A stretch of 64,000 nucleotides of DNA from Longimicrobiales bacterium (GTDB lineage: Bacteria > Gemmatimonadota > Gemmatimonadetes > Longimicrobiales > Gaopeijiaceae), in contig CATQHQ010000002.1 in NCBI GenBank assembly GCA_958296005.1, positions 1 to 64,000 of the forward strand, in the 5' to 3' direction. Positions 1 to 9,631 of this stretch are shown here, piece after piece (position 1 is the first letter of the stretch; every line of letters begins with the position of its first letter). A program made the translations under genes and the position numbers. The notes beneath the pieces are model-generated. The model was given only the letters and a program-made list of their open reading frames with translations. It did no database searches and was not told the DNA's origin.

Positions 1-3000
1 CGTCGACGACGCCACGTACTTGCACGGTGCCGCCGCCCGACTCCAAAGAGCCGTCCACGCGCACCATGCCATCTGGGCTCAGTGCCATCTCCACATCGCC
101 CGAGGAAAGATGGACGCCCAGAGATTCCAGCAGCGCGGTGCCGCCCTCGACCCGAATGCTGCCGGTCGGCGACGGCGCGGTCCGAGTTCCGCGAAGCCGC
201 ACGCCCCCCGTGAGGATCCCGTCCGCCTCTTCCAGCCCGTTCACGGCCCCCAGAACTGGCGCCAGCGAGAGGGAGTCGGCGGCGATCTCCAGGTCGATCG
301 GCTCGTCGGGCACTCGATCCTCGGCCGCAAAGCGGAGATCGAGCGGGACGTGCCCGGCGACGGCGAGGGTCTCGCGTGCGCCGGTCCACCACCCGGCCTG
401 CACGTTCATCCTCCGGCCGGCGTAGCTGCCCTCCGCCGAGACGCTGTCGAAGCGCAGGGCACCCAGAGCCGCGTTTTCGATCCGTGCGAAGCCGTCCCAG
501 CGGGGCGCGTCGGCAGTGCCCCCGACCCGCACTTCCGCCTGGGCCACGCCTTTCGGCGGGTCCTCGAGCTGGAGCAGCCGTCCCACCAAGGCCAAGTCCA
601 GCCCGGTCGTCTCCAAAACGAACTCGGACGCGCCGTCGCGCAGGGCCAAGCGTCCGTCGGCGTGCAGGCGCAGCCCGTCGCCTCCCGGCCGCACGAGGCC
701 AAAGTCGTGAACGACCACCGCTTCGGGACTCCACACGATCTGCGCGGGGCCTTGGAGGTTCCAGCGCAGGTCGTCGAAATCCAAGACTAGGCGGTCCAGG
801 TCTACATGGCCCCCGTCGCCTTCCACGCGGATGCTGGCCTGGGCCAGGTAGGACTCGCCGTCCGCGCGGTGGACGTGCACCTGCGCGCGGCCCGCGCCGT
901 CGAGGGAATAGGCCCCCTCGACCCGCACGGAGGCGAACCGCCGCTCTCCGAGGACGACCGAGTCGGCCGCCTCGACGGTGCCCGAAAGTGCGATCGGCGG
1001 GGCCGGGGCGTCGGTGGTGGGGTCGGGCTCCGGCGGCAGGATGCGGAGTCCACGGGCTTCGCCGTCTACCTTCAGCACGCCGATGGAGTGGGGGCCGTAC
1101 GCCAGCTCCCTCGCCGCGACTGAGAGAGAGGCGGTCAGGTCGCCGAGGGTGCCCCGAAGCAGAAGCTCGCCTTCCGCCGATCCATCGAAGCGGATGTCCC
1201 GGGCGGTGGGGAAGGTGTCGGGGTTCACGCCGTCCGTCTCGATCATGAACCCCTGTTCGATCGAGGACAGTTCGTCCCAAGCCACCAAGTTCTCGCCCAT
1301 GAAGAGCGGCCGAAGGGGTCGGATCGACGGTGACGACACGCCGACCACGACGCCCTCGGCGTTGCTCGCGGTGCCGGGCGCAAAGCCCAGGCTTCCGCCG
1401 TCGCTCGTCAGGTCGAAGCCGCCGGCTCGCACGACGATCGACTCGACGTGGAGGAGACCGTCGTCGCCGACCCGCACCCTCGTCTCCAGCGTGTCTACCT
1501 GAACTGGGCCGACCGTGGACGGGCCGAGGGCGACCGCCACGGCGCCGCGCATCGAATCGAGGTTTGCGCCGGTTCCCACGACGCGGGCCGCGCCCGACAC
1601 GACGGCAGGTCCCGGGACGCCGGGCGCAAGCTCCGAAAGGCGAAGGTCCTGAGCGGAGATCGAGATGTCGTAGCCGGAGGTCGGGTCCAGCAGGCTGACT
1701 TCGCCCTCCGCGGCCACGGGGCCCGCCGGAGTGGTCAGCTCCGCGGCCACGCGGAGTTGCTCCAGAGGACCGGACACGGCTACGGTTCCGCGGACCGGGC
1801 CGGGCCACAGGCGCTCCAAGCCGGCGAGGGCGAGGGGTGCGGCGGTAGCTTCCCCCTCTACCACCGCCACCTCTTCGGTGCCGTAGAGGACCCCGGCGAA
1901 CGACACGGAGTCGAGAACGCCGACCGCCGGCGCGAACGGTGGGGACGGGAGGGGAGGTGGTGCGGCGCCTCGGGTCGCGGAAGCCCGCACCTGCATCCCC
2001 GTGGGCAGGTCTCCCGTTGCCCAGATGGCGGCGCGTCCCGGGCCGGCCCAGGGGAAGCGGGGATGGAGAGCGCGGGCCAAGCGGTAGTCGCCGATCGTCG
2101 CGTCCACGGCAAGGTTGCGCACCGAGCGATAGCTGCCCAGCACGGTACCGCTTCCAGAGGCGACGGCCAGGGTGTCGCTGCCCGGGCCGCCCAGCAGGAC
2201 GAGGCTGGCTGTCAGGACGAGGCTGTCCGTCGCACCGTCCACCACCAGCTCGCCGGAGACGACCTGGGCCTCGGTCTCGCGGAGACGGGCGGCAGCGACG
2301 GGCGGGAGCAGTCGGGCCGCGGCGTCGGCGTCGACGGATTCCGCAACTGTGCGAAGCTCCCGGAAGCGAGGGGATGCGGTGGCGCTCCCCGACGCGGACC
2401 CGGCCCAGGAGACGCCGCCGGAGAGTGCCACGCGTCCGCCGTTCCATTCGACCGCGCCGCCGATCGCGTCCAGCGCCAACCCGTCGGGCCCGACCTCAAA
2501 CCGCCACGCACCCGTCGCGACGCCCGGCGCCAGTCCTCCCTCGAGGCGCTTGGCCACGACGTCCAGCCAAGCGAAGTCGGCCAACGCGGATCGCGCCTGC
2601 TCCACTTCCAGGACCACGCTCCACCGTCCGTTCTCGTCCCGCCGAGCCGCCGCCCGGACCGCTGCGACAGAGGACGGAAGACGAACCCTCTCCGCCGCCA
2701 CTACGATCTCCTTCGCGGCCCCTTCCGCTGCGGCCCCGGCCACGGCCACGGTCAGCCGAGCGTCTTCCAGCAGATAGACGGCGGTCAAGCTGTCCACCTC
2801 TGCCGCGAAGTTCTTACCCTGCTGGGGTGCGAAGTCTATCGACGCCAGCTCCGCCTCGATTCCCTCTAGCCGCCGTTCGTCGCCGGTTGCGTTCCGCAGC
2901 ACCAAGGCGCCGTCATGTATCCGGGCGCCGTGGATCGCGAACCTGGGCCGGGACGCACCGTCGCCGCCGTCGTCGGGAGTGCCGACGTCGCCCTGCGCTC

Positions 3001-3412
3001 GGCGCGGCGCGAACACCGCGGCCAGCCGGCTCCTGCCGTCCGGCCCCGGCTCGTCCACGACGACCGGCGACCAGAGTCGAAGATCCGCGATGGCGGGCGC
3101 GCCGCCCAGCAACCCCCGCAACGAGTATCTGGCCCGGACCGAGTCCACCGTCGCCACCGGGCGTCCTTGGCCGTCGAGGACCACCAACTCCCGGAGCGTC
3201 GCGCCGCCCCATATCCCTCCCGGTCCCACGGAGCCTACCTGGATCGTCCCGTCGAGCAGCGGTTGGAGCCGATCCAGCATCCAGTTCAGGGCCAACGCCC
3301 GTCCCGCTGTCGTCCGGTCCAGCACGACGGCGCCGGCGGCTCCTGCCGCGACCGCGGCCAGAACCGCCGCAAGGCCCCATCGAACCCCGCTGGAAAGGCG
3401 GCTGCGGCCCAT
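1..3412 (-). CDS. tamB: TamB-like translocation/assembly protein, partial (3' end outside window)
   Basis: The frame is open from an ATG at 3412 to the window edge, at least 1,137 codons. The N-terminus (MGRSRLSSGVRWGLAAVLAA) is a single signal anchor, followed by a beta-rich region with repeated short strands such as VQVGSVGPGG, as in AsmA/DUF490 (TamB) proteins. The start lies 2 nt after the stop of the Omp85 gene, the usual tamA-tamB pairing. Family knowledge: TamB spans the periplasm and helps outer-membrane protein insertion or lipid transport. The conserved C-terminal domain lies outside the window, so the exact subfamily is not shown. Unusually for TamB, the sequence is rich in Gly, Pro and Arg, but this follows the base composition. 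Confidence 0.85.
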   Translation of the reverse strand, partial: MGRSRLSSGVRWGLAAVLAAVAAGAAGAVVLDRTTAGRALALNWMLDRLQPLLDGTIQVGSVGPGGIWGGATLRELVVLDGQGRPVATVDSVRARYSLRGLLGGAPAIADLRLWSPVVVDEPGPDGRSRLAAVFAPRRAQGDVGTPDDGGDGASRPRFAIHGARIHDGALVLRNATGDERRLEGIEAELASIDFAPQQGKNFAAEVDSLTAVYLLEDARLTVAVAGAAAEGAAKEIVVAAERVRLPSSVAAVRAAARRDENGRWSVVLEVEQARSALADFAWLDVVAKRLEGGLAPGVATGAWRFEVGPDGLALDAIGGAVEWNGGRVALSGGVSWAGSASGSATASPRFRELRTVAESVDADAAARLLPPVAAARLRETEAQVVSGELVVDGATDSLVLTASLVLLGGPGSDTLAVASGSGTVLGSYRSVRNLAVDATIGDYRLARALHPRFPWAGPGRAAIWATGDLPTGMQVRASATRGAAPPPLPSPPFAPAVGVLDSVSFAGVLYGTEEVAVVEGEATAAPLALAGLERLWPGPVRGTVAVSGPLEQLRVAAELTTPAGPVAAEGEVSLLDPTSGYDISISAQDLRLSELAPGVPGPAVVSGAARVVGTGANLDSMRGAVAVALGPSTVGPVQVDTLETRVRVGDDGLLHVESIVVRAGGFDLTSDGGSLGFAPGTASNAEGVVVGVSSPSIRPLRPLFMGENLVAWDELSSIEQGFMIETDGVNPDTFPTARDIRFDGSAEGELLLRGTLGDLTASLSVAARELAYGPHSIGVLKVDGEARGLRILPPEPDPTTDAPAPPIALSGTVEAADSVVLGERRFASVRVEGAYSLDGAGRAQVHVHRADGESYLAQASIRVEGDGGHVDLDRLVLDFDDLRWNLQGPAQIVWSPEAVVVHDFGLVRPGGDGLRLHADGRLALRDGASEFVLETTGLDLALVGRLLQLEDPPKGVAQAEVRVGGTADAPRWDGFARIENAALGALRFDSVSAEGSYAGRRMNVQAGWWTGARETLAVAGHVPLDLRFAAEDRVPDEPIDLEIAADSLSLAPVLGAVNGLEEADGILTGGVRLRGTRTAPSPTGSIRVEGGTALLESLGVHLSSGDVEMALSPDGMVRVDGSLESGGGTVQVRGVVD

Positions 3413-3414
3413 CG

Positions 3415-5784
3415 TCAGAACGCCTGCCCCAAGGAGAAGTGAAGCTGGAAGCGGCGAAAGGAGAACCCCGGGTCGGCACCGAAGAGGACGGCGGGGTCGA
3501 GCAGGGCCAAGTCTTCCGACACGACCCAATCAATAGGGGCCGCGGCGCCTGGGAGTCCCACGTCGATCCGATCCGACGGGTCGTCCTGGCCGGGAACGAA
3601 GGGCCGGATCTGGGAGGTGACCACCGGCAACGGCTCCTGGTCTCGGAAGGAATAGGCCAAGTCCAGCCGTATGGGACCGAAGACGCTGTTGTAGCGCACG
3701 CCCACGCCCGGCGAGACCTCCAGATCGTCCAGCGACAGGCCCTGGGGCCACACCTGCCCCACATCTATGAAGGCGGCGCCGCCGAAGAGTCCCCCGGAGA
3801 AGTCGAAGCGAAGTTCGGCGCTGGCCTCCAGGGTCCCCAGCCCCCCCACGGGCCGCAGCTGATACAGGTCGGTACCCACCAGCGAGGACCCGTCGCACGT
3901 CAGGTCCCTTACGGCCTGCGGCTCGCAGGTTGGACCGCCCCCGGACGCCCGCCGGCGCAGCAGCTCCTCTACGCCGATCGAGAGGCTCCTCGGCCCCAGC
4001 GTGCTCTGGGCGAACCCTCGCACGCTGCCGGCGCCGCCGCCGTAGAAGCGCTTCTGGGAAGGCACCACGCCCGGCGCCCCACCCGAGCGGGTGAGCGGCT
4101 GCGCAAAGTTGCCGGCGGTGATCGCGCCTGCCCGAAACCGGAGCGCCAACACCGTCGCCCGGTCGATCTCGCGGTAGAGGCTGCCGTCCGCCAGGGCGCG
4201 GAAGTAGATGTAGTCGGAGCCGGTGAGCCGTCCCGCGTACTCCAAGTCCAACGTGGCCCTGAACCCGCGCCGGGGGCTGAAGAGGCCGTCGGTGGCGTCC
4301 TGGCTGAAGGAGAGAGCGACGGGAGACAGCCAGTTGTTGCTCGCCAACGCCTGGATGTCCGCGGGGGAGCAGGCGAGGAAGGTTGCGCAAAGAGTCACCT
4401 CGGCGGCGTCGAGCCGGCTGAGTTCCGGTCGAAGGCGCAGGCTGACGAAGGCGTTCGATCCGGTGCTGCGGTTCAGGCCCAGCTCCAGGCCGAACGCGTC
4501 GCGGACGAAGGCGTGCCTCTGGGACTGGCGTTCGAGGAAGACGCTGGCCAGGAGGCTGGCTCGACGAGAGAGGAACGTCGGCTCGGCGAAGTCCACGGCG
4601 ACGACCCCGTTGAGCCGGCCGAAATCGCCGGTCCCCGCCTGCGAGCAGAGGAAGGTGGACTGGAGGCGGGACGCCAGCAGGTTGGAGAGCCGGCCCCGGA
4701 GCTGGAGGGTGCGGCCGCCGCCGAGGAAGTTCCGGCTCGCCCAGCGCCCCTCCACGTTGATGCACTCTGCGCTGTTGAGCCCGCCCCCCGCCCGGACCCT
4801 GTGGGCGTCTCCCTCGCGTACCTCCACGACGACATGCACTACCGAGTCCGGCGCGACCTCCGCCGAATCCCGGCGGACCGAAGCTCTGGCCACGATCTCC
4901 AGCTCGTGGAGGCTGCGCTGGGCTTCCTGGATCTGTCGCTCGCTGAAGCGGTTGCCTTCGCGAAACGGCAGGCGGTCGAGGATCGCATCGTCGCCGAGCA
5001 GCTGGTTGCCCACGACCCGGACCGTGCCCACCGACGCGAGAGGACCGCGTTCGATCTGGTAGGTCACGGTGGCGGTGTCCGCGCCCGGCGGGCGGAGGTG
5101 ACGGCGGAAGACCTCCGCCCAGGCGTAGCCGGCGTTCCGCAGCCGCATCTGGATCGTGTCTCTGGCTTCCTGGATGTAGAGGTCGCTGAGGGGGTCGCCG
5201 GCGGCGATCGGAAGATCTTCTTCGATTCTCAGCTCCGGCGGCAGGGAGTCGCCGGCGAAGTTGACGGAGCCAACGCGATAGGGCTCTCCCTCGTCGATGA
5301 CGAACTCTACCGCGACGCCGCCGTCCACGGGATCGACTCTGGACTCCACCGAAGCGTGCCGGAAGCCGTTGGCCGGGTAGAGAAGGACTTGCAGCCGCTC
5401 CACGTCCTCTTCCACGACCCGGGGGATGTAGTATGCGCGGTCCCGGCCCCAGTCGACCCCGAGGGCGCATGTGGTGACCGCCAGGACGAAAGGGCAGGAC
5501 GAGGCGCGGGTGGCGATCGCGCGCCGAAGCTCCTGATCCGTAAACGCTTGGTTCCCGATGAACGACACGGAGACGACCTCGTGACGAGCACCTTCGTCGA
5601 GTTCGCCGCCGGAGAGGAGCGGGTCGCGCGCCGCTTGACCTGCCGCGGGGAGGACGGCACCCCAGCCCAACCAGCCCACGAGCACGACGGCCGCCGGCCC
5701 CAACGTGCAGAGCTGGGCGCGAACGGTTGGTCTCGTTGTCGGTCTAGGCCCAACTCTGGGTCTAGAGTTGCGGACCCGATCCAC
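3415..5784 (-). CDS. tamA: Omp85-family outer membrane assembly protein, TamA/BamA type
   Basis: Predicted 789-residue outer-membrane barrel protein. After a signal region (VVLVGWLGWGAVLPAAG), POTRA-like repeats follow (for example HEVVSVSFIGNQAFTDQELR and a second VGTVRVVGNQLL). The C-terminal half is a 16-strand-type barrel with the diagnostic FYGGGAGSVRGF motif at residues 580-591, and the chain ends in Phe. Directly upstream of tamB with a 2-nt gap, so the pair is probably a TAM-like module rather than the essential BamA. The start is uncertain: I chose GTG 5784 because GAAGGGAG lies about 9 nt before it. It overlaps the end of the phosphoesterase gene by 23 nt. The frame stays open to an ATG at 5883, and GTG 5724 is also possible. 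Confidence 0.88.
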   Translation of the reverse strand: MDRVRNSRPRVGPRPTTRPTVRAQLCTLGPAAVVLVGWLGWGAVLPAAGQAARDPLLSGGELDEGARHEVVSVSFIGNQAFTDQELRRAIATRASSCPFVLAVTTCALGVDWGRDRAYYIPRVVEEDVERLQVLLYPANGFRHASVESRVDPVDGGVAVEFVIDEGEPYRVGSVNFAGDSLPPELRIEEDLPIAAGDPLSDLYIQEARDTIQMRLRNAGYAWAEVFRRHLRPPGADTATVTYQIERGPLASVGTVRVVGNQLLGDDAILDRLPFREGNRFSERQIQEAQRSLHELEIVARASVRRDSAEVAPDSVVHVVVEVREGDAHRVRAGGGLNSAECINVEGRWASRNFLGGGRTLQLRGRLSNLLASRLQSTFLCSQAGTGDFGRLNGVVAVDFAEPTFLSRRASLLASVFLERQSQRHAFVRDAFGLELGLNRSTGSNAFVSLRLRPELSRLDAAEVTLCATFLACSPADIQALASNNWLSPVALSFSQDATDGLFSPRRGFRATLDLEYAGRLTGSDYIYFRALADGSLYREIDRATVLALRFRAGAITAGNFAQPLTRSGGAPGVVPSQKRFYGGGAGSVRGFAQSTLGPRSLSIGVEELLRRRASGGGPTCEPQAVRDLTCDGSSLVGTDLYQLRPVGGLGTLEASAELRFDFSGGLFGGAAFIDVGQVWPQGLSLDDLEVSPGVGVRYNSVFGPIRLDLAYSFRDQEPLPVVTSQIRPFVPGQDDPSDRIDVGLPGAAAPIDWVVSEDLALLDPAVLFGADPGFSFRRFQLHFSLGQAF

Positions 5785-6601
5785 CGGCGGCCTCTCCCTT
5801 CTGCCCGGGCCCGTCCCAGGCGCGGGCCGCCCTCTTGCCCGGCAGGAAGCGCCCGGCGTCCTCTGAGTAAAGATAAGCGACAACAGATGTTTCGGACGGC
5901 TGAACGCGCACCAGGTTTACGGAGTTCAGTCCGCGCTCCGGGCCGCGGCCGCGGCTCGACGAAGCCGTGCCTGCGTGGACCAGCGACGTGCCCCGGCGAG
6001 AGGTCGGCCATGCCCGGTGGATATGGCCGGAGAGGACCACGTCCACGCCCCACTCGCCAAGGCGCTCCAACACTTGGGCGGCGCCGCGGAGGGGCGGAGG
6101 GCCGGGCTCGCCGTCTTCCGGGTCCAGAAGGTTGTGGTGCAGGACGAGAACCCGACGCGCGCCGGGGGGCGTGGAGGCGAAGGCGCCTGCCGCGAAGCGC
6201 AGCTGGCGGCTCGAGAGCCGACCGTTGACGATCGCCGTCCGCGGCGCGGTCGAGTTCAGTGCCACGAAGCGGACGCCGCCCGCGACGTCGACGTCCAGCA
6301 CCGAATCCAGCGTCTGGGAGATGTGACGGCGATACTTCCCGTACGGCGTGGCGAGCCGCTCCCAGAAGCGGTAGAGAGGCACGTCGTGGTTGCCTGGGAC
6401 GACCACCAGCGGCACCGGGGGCAGCCGAGAGAGGAACGCCGCCGCCGCCCTGTACTCCTTCGCCTTCGCGCGCTGGGTCAAGTCGCCCGAGACTACGACG
6501 GCGGTCGGCTGAACGTCGTCGGCCAACCGCAAGAGGGCATCCGAGACCGCCGGCCGGTGCGGCTTGCCGAAGTGGATGTCCGAGAGGTGGAGGACGGTCA
6601 C
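5762..6601 (-). CDS. Calcineurin-like metallophosphoesterase
   Basis: A 279-residue protein with the complete binuclear metallophosphatase signature in order: LSDIHFGK, GDLTQRA, GNHD, LHHN and SGHIHRA. It should be a soluble cytoplasmic enzyme hydrolysing phosphomonoesters, phosphodiesters or cyclic nucleotides; UDP-diacylglucosamine hydrolase-like or cAMP phosphodiesterase-like roles are possible, but the substrate cannot be told. GTG 6601 was chosen because it overlaps the lgt stop codon as GTGA and because family members begin just before the LSD motif. The same frame is open much further upstream, but that stretch is antisense-like low-quality sequence within lgt and tsaD. Position between lgt and tamA is compatible with an envelope role. 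Confidence 0.85.
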   Translation of the reverse strand: MTVLHLSDIHFGKPHRPAVSDALLRLADDVQPTAVVVSGDLTQRAKAKEYRAAAAFLSRLPPVPLVVVPGNHDVPLYRFWERLATPYGKYRRHISQTLDSVLDVDVAGGVRFVALNSTAPRTAIVNGRLSSRQLRFAAGAFASTPPGARRVLVLHHNLLDPEDGEPGPPPLRGAAQVLERLGEWGVDVVLSGHIHRAWPTSRRGTSLVHAGTASSSRGRGPERGLNSVNLVRVQPSETSVVAYLYSEDAGRFLPGKRAARAWDGPGQKGEAAGGSGPQL

Positions 6602-7512
6602 CCTCGGGCGGCGCCCCTCCTCTTTCTTCTGGCGGCTCCGCCCTTCTTCGGCGGGCCGGAGCTTCCCTTCTTCGGGCCGGTCGCGTCCTTTCGCATCGCA
6701 GCCGCCCACGCCACGCCCACGACGATCAGGGCCAGAGAGATCAGCTGGGCGACGGTGAGCACGCCGAAGAACCGGTCGTCCTTGGCGCGGAAGAACTCCA
6801 CCAGGAACCGCTCGGCGCCGGCCATCGCCATCCACGTCGTGAAGAGCCACCCCGTCTTGTGGGAGTGGGTTCGGAGCCGGAAGAGGATCAGGAAGATCAG
6901 GATCGAGATTCCCGCCTCGTACAGCTGGGTGGGGTGGACGGGAAGGACCTCGCCGTACTTCGCGATCAGCGCCGGGTCCACGGCGACCCCGAACTGGGCT
7001 TCCAGCACCCCGGCGCGGGTGGGAGGGCTGCCTTCCGGGAACGCGATCCCCACCCAGGAGTCCGTCGGACGGCCGTAGTCGTCGCCTACCAGGAAGCAGC
7101 CGATCCGCCCCACGGCGTACGCCAGGGGCAGCGCCAGGGCCGTGCCGTCGGCGACCTTGCCGAGAGGGAGCCCGAGGCGCCGGACCTTCAGCACCACGAG
7201 GGCCGTCGCCAGCAGGAAGCCGCCGTACCACACCATCCCGCCCCGGGAGAAGATCATCCCCATCGGGTCGGCGACGAGGCGCGAGTAGTTGAGCAGCACG
7301 TAGTAGACCTTGGCGCCAACGACGCCCCCGACCACCGCCATGAAGAGGATGTCCCACGCCCGGTCTGCGTCCTCGCCCATGCGGTCCATCTCGGCACGGA
7401 GAACCCATCCCGCGGTGAGGAACGAGAGCAGCATCATCACGCCGAAGGAGGTGATGGGCGCCCCGCCGATAGCTGGGAGCCACTCTGGAAGGCGGAACAG
7501 GATCGGATGCAT
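6598..7512 (-). CDS. lgt: Prolipoprotein diacylglyceryl transferase
   Basis: A 304-residue multi-pass inner-membrane enzyme that transfers diacylglyceryl from phosphatidylglycerol to the lipobox cysteine of prolipoproteins. Visible family motifs: GGMVWYGG, GRIGCFLVGDDYG (the Lgt signature region) and HPTQLYE near the C-terminal helices. About seven hydrophobic segments are seen. The C-terminal tail is unusually basic (repeats of Lys-Lys-Gly and Arg-rich), probably cytoplasmic. The ATG at 7512 gives the expected N-terminus. It supplies the lipid anchor needed by the many lipobox proteins in this window, including both LRR-metzincins. Its stop overlaps the next gene's GTG start. Confidence 0.95.
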   Translation of the reverse strand: MHPILFRLPEWLPAIGGAPITSFGVMMLLSFLTAGWVLRAEMDRMGEDADRAWDILFMAVVGGVVGAKVYYVLLNYSRLVADPMGMIFSRGGMVWYGGFLLATALVVLKVRRLGLPLGKVADGTALALPLAYAVGRIGCFLVGDDYGRPTDSWVGIAFPEGSPPTRAGVLEAQFGVAVDPALIAKYGEVLPVHPTQLYEAGISILIFLILFRLRTHSHKTGWLFTTWMAMAGAERFLVEFFRAKDDRFFGVLTVAQLISLALIVVGVAWAAAMRKDATGPKKGSSGPPKKGGAARRKRRGAARG

Positions 7513-7563
7513 GGCTGTCTGCCTGGGGGTGCGGGAAAGTCGGGAAGTCCCTGGGGAAGGAGT

Positions 7564-8646
7564 TCAATTTGGCCGTGGAGAGGGCTCCCAGGGAACCATC
7601 CCCGGCAGGGGCGCGCTGGCCGCCGCTTCGTTCATCCCTCCGAAATCGCCCAGTTCGAGACGAAACTGACCGGCGCGCGCGATCATGGCGCCGTTGTCCA
7701 TCGACACGCGAGGCGACCCTGCGAAGAGTCGGCCGCGAGGACCAAGGCCGTCCAGGATGCGGGCTCTGATGGCGCGGTTGGCCGACACGCCGCCGCCGAT
7801 CAGGACGCGCCGGCACCCCACCGCGTCCACGGCGTCCAGAGTCTTGCGGGCCAGCACGTCGACCGCGGCTTCTTGGAAGGACGCTGCCATGTGGGCTCGC
7901 TCGCCGGACAAGCCGGCGGAGTTGTCCGTCGGTGCGGCGTCCCCCTCCAGCCGGTTCACGGCCCGAACCACCGCCGTCTTGAGTCCCGAGAAGGAGAAGT
8001 CGAAGCGGCCCGGTGCCCCCGGCTTGCCCGACGCGGCCGCAAGAGGCCTGGGGAAGGCGTACCGCCGGGGATCGCCGCCAGCCGCGGCCGCCTCGACCGC
8101 CGGCCCGCCCGGATAGGAGAGGCCCAGCAGCTTGCCCACCTTGTCGAAGGCTTCGCCGGCGGCGTCGTCCCGGGTCTGGCCCAGCAGGAAGTATCGGCCC
8201 CACTCCGGGACCCACGTCAGCATCGTGTGGCCTCCCGACACGAGGAGGGCGACGAACGGCGGCACGGCGTCCGGGTTCTCCAGCACCGGGCCGAAGAGGT
8301 GCCCCTCCATGTGGTGGACCGGCACGAGCGGCACGTCCAGGGCGTAGGCGGTCGCCCGGGACCACGCGACGCCCACCAACAGGGCGCCGACGAGGCCAGG
8401 CCCCGCCGCCACCGCCACGGCCTGCAAGTCGAGCCGATCGATCTCCGCCTCGCGGAGGGCCGCGTCGACCACCGGCTCGATCCGCCTCAGGTGGTCCCGG
8501 GCGGCGAGTTCGGGCACGACGCCGCCGTGCAGCCGGTGCACATCCTGCGAGTGGATCACCAGACTGGCGATCGCGCCGCGGCTGTCGAGAACCGCCGCCG
8601 AGGTCTCGTCGCAAGTCGTCTCGATCCCCAGCACCGGTCCGATCAT
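7564..8646 (-). CDS. tsaD: tRNA N6-threonylcarbamoyladenosine synthase subunit TsaD
   Basis: A 360-residue ASKHA-fold protein. N-terminal GIETTCDETSAAV, metal-binding HHMEGH at residues 111-116, LLVSGGHT and the C-terminal IGGGVSANRAIR are all characteristic of TsaD (Gcp/Kae1). It transfers the threonylcarbamoyl group to A37 of ANN-decoding tRNAs together with TsaB and TsaE, neither of which is in the window. Full length for the bacterial family. ATG at 8646; gap of 22 nt from the YbbR gene and 51 nt to lgt, all co-directional. Confidence 0.96.
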   Translation of the reverse strand: MIGPVLGIETTCDETSAAVLDSRGAIASLVIHSQDVHRLHGGVVPELAARDHLRRIEPVVDAALREAEIDRLDLQAVAVAAGPGLVGALLVGVAWSRATAYALDVPLVPVHHMEGHLFGPVLENPDAVPPFVALLVSGGHTMLTWVPEWGRYFLLGQTRDDAAGEAFDKVGKLLGLSYPGGPAVEAAAAGGDPRRYAFPRPLAAASGKPGAPGRFDFSFSGLKTAVVRAVNRLEGDAAPTDNSAGLSGERAHMAASFQEAAVDVLARKTLDAVDAVGCRRVLIGGGVSANRAIRARILDGLGPRGRLFAGSPRVSMDNGAMIARAGQFRLELGDFGGMNEAAASAPLPGMVPWEPSPRPN

Positions 8647-8668
8647 GCGCCCTCCGACCGCGGCGCCC

Positions 8669-9628
8669 TCACCTGCGACGCACCGTCACAGAATCGACTT
8701 CGATCGTCCACTCCAGCCACGAATCCGGCGAGACGCCCTCCACGACCAGCTGGGCCCGTACCTCCGCCGCCTCGTCCAGACGGTTGCCTACCGTCTCCGC
8801 GTCCATCACGGCCAGCACCCGCAACGCCGTCGTGTCGGCCTCGGCCAGAAGCGGTTCCGCCCCGTTAAGGATCACGACGACCGACGCCGGCGTCGCCTCC
8901 AACTCTCCCGCACCCGTCGGCAGCTCCACCGGCAGCGGCGCCAGCTCCCGGCGCCCTCTCGTGGCCACGTTCACGGTGAGCACCGCGGTGGGTGGGCGGA
9001 CGGAAACGTCCCCCAACCCCGCCGTGTCCATCGCCACGTCGAACCTCCCCGGCCCGGTCAGGGCGCCCAAGTCGAAGGGCTCCAGAAAGACCGTCTCCAT
9101 TCCGTCCACCAGCGACGGCGGTCCCTCCACCTGGGCAAAGAGGGGGTTGACCTGCAGTTCACCGGTCATCGCCAGGGAGTCGGGCACCGCGCCGATCGTT
9201 CGGTACGACACCGGGACGGGCTCCGACGTGTTCCGCTCGAAGCGCAGCCGAACCGTGCTGGGGTTGAAGCCGTCGATGGCGACCCGGTCCTGGTCCAGGT
9301 TCTGGACCCAATCCGGCTCCAGCTGGAAGACCGAGTCCTCCCCCGGAACCGAGTCCACCGGGATCACGACGACGGGACGGGCCAACGCTGCTCGAAGGAG
9401 GTCGCCGAACGTTCCTTGGACCCCGATGCTGACCGTCGCCGGCGCCGGCTGGCCGAAGGCCCTCCACGTCGAGTCCTCGTTTTCCACTCGCACTTCCACG
9501 TCGGGCAGGTCCCGGCGACCGGTGTCGGCCTCGTCGCGCAGCTGCATCGTCACCCAGAGCAGCGTGGCCAGCGCCAGCGAGATCGACTTGAGACGCCAGT
9601 TGCGCACCAGGATCCCCGGCAGCGACAC
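8669..9628 (-). CDS. YbbR-domain (CdaR-like) membrane-anchored protein
   Basis: A 319-residue protein: short cytoplasmic N-terminus (NWRLKSISLALATLLWV), one transmembrane helix, then repeated extracytoplasmic beta domains with the YbbR pattern (PVxxPVxY..., SVRPPTAVLTVNVA). In Firmicutes such proteins (CdaR) regulate the diadenylate cyclase CdaA encoded next to them. No CdaA gene lies within this window, so the regulatory link is only family knowledge. GTG start at 9628, 3 nt after the stop of the thioredoxin gene. The recognised YbbR architecture is seen; the partner is unknown. Confidence 0.75.
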   Translation of the reverse strand: MSLPGILVRNWRLKSISLALATLLWVTMQLRDEADTGRRDLPDVEVRVENEDSTWRAFGQPAPATVSIGVQGTFGDLLRAALARPVVVIPVDSVPGEDSVFQLEPDWVQNLDQDRVAIDGFNPSTVRLRFERNTSEPVPVSYRTIGAVPDSLAMTGELQVNPLFAQVEGPPSLVDGMETVFLEPFDLGALTGPGRFDVAMDTAGLGDVSVRPPTAVLTVNVATRGRRELAPLPVELPTGAGELEATPASVVVILNGAEPLLAEADTTALRVLAVMDAETVGNRLDEAAEVRAQLVVEGVSPDSWLEWTIEVDSVTVRRR

Positions 9629-9631
9629 GGG

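Noticed and set aside
1939..6228. Very long open frame on the plus strand opposite tamB, tamA and the phosphoesterase
   Set aside because: Arg/Pro-rich translation without motifs; an antisense shadow caused by the high G+C content. The minus strand holds recognisable proteins.
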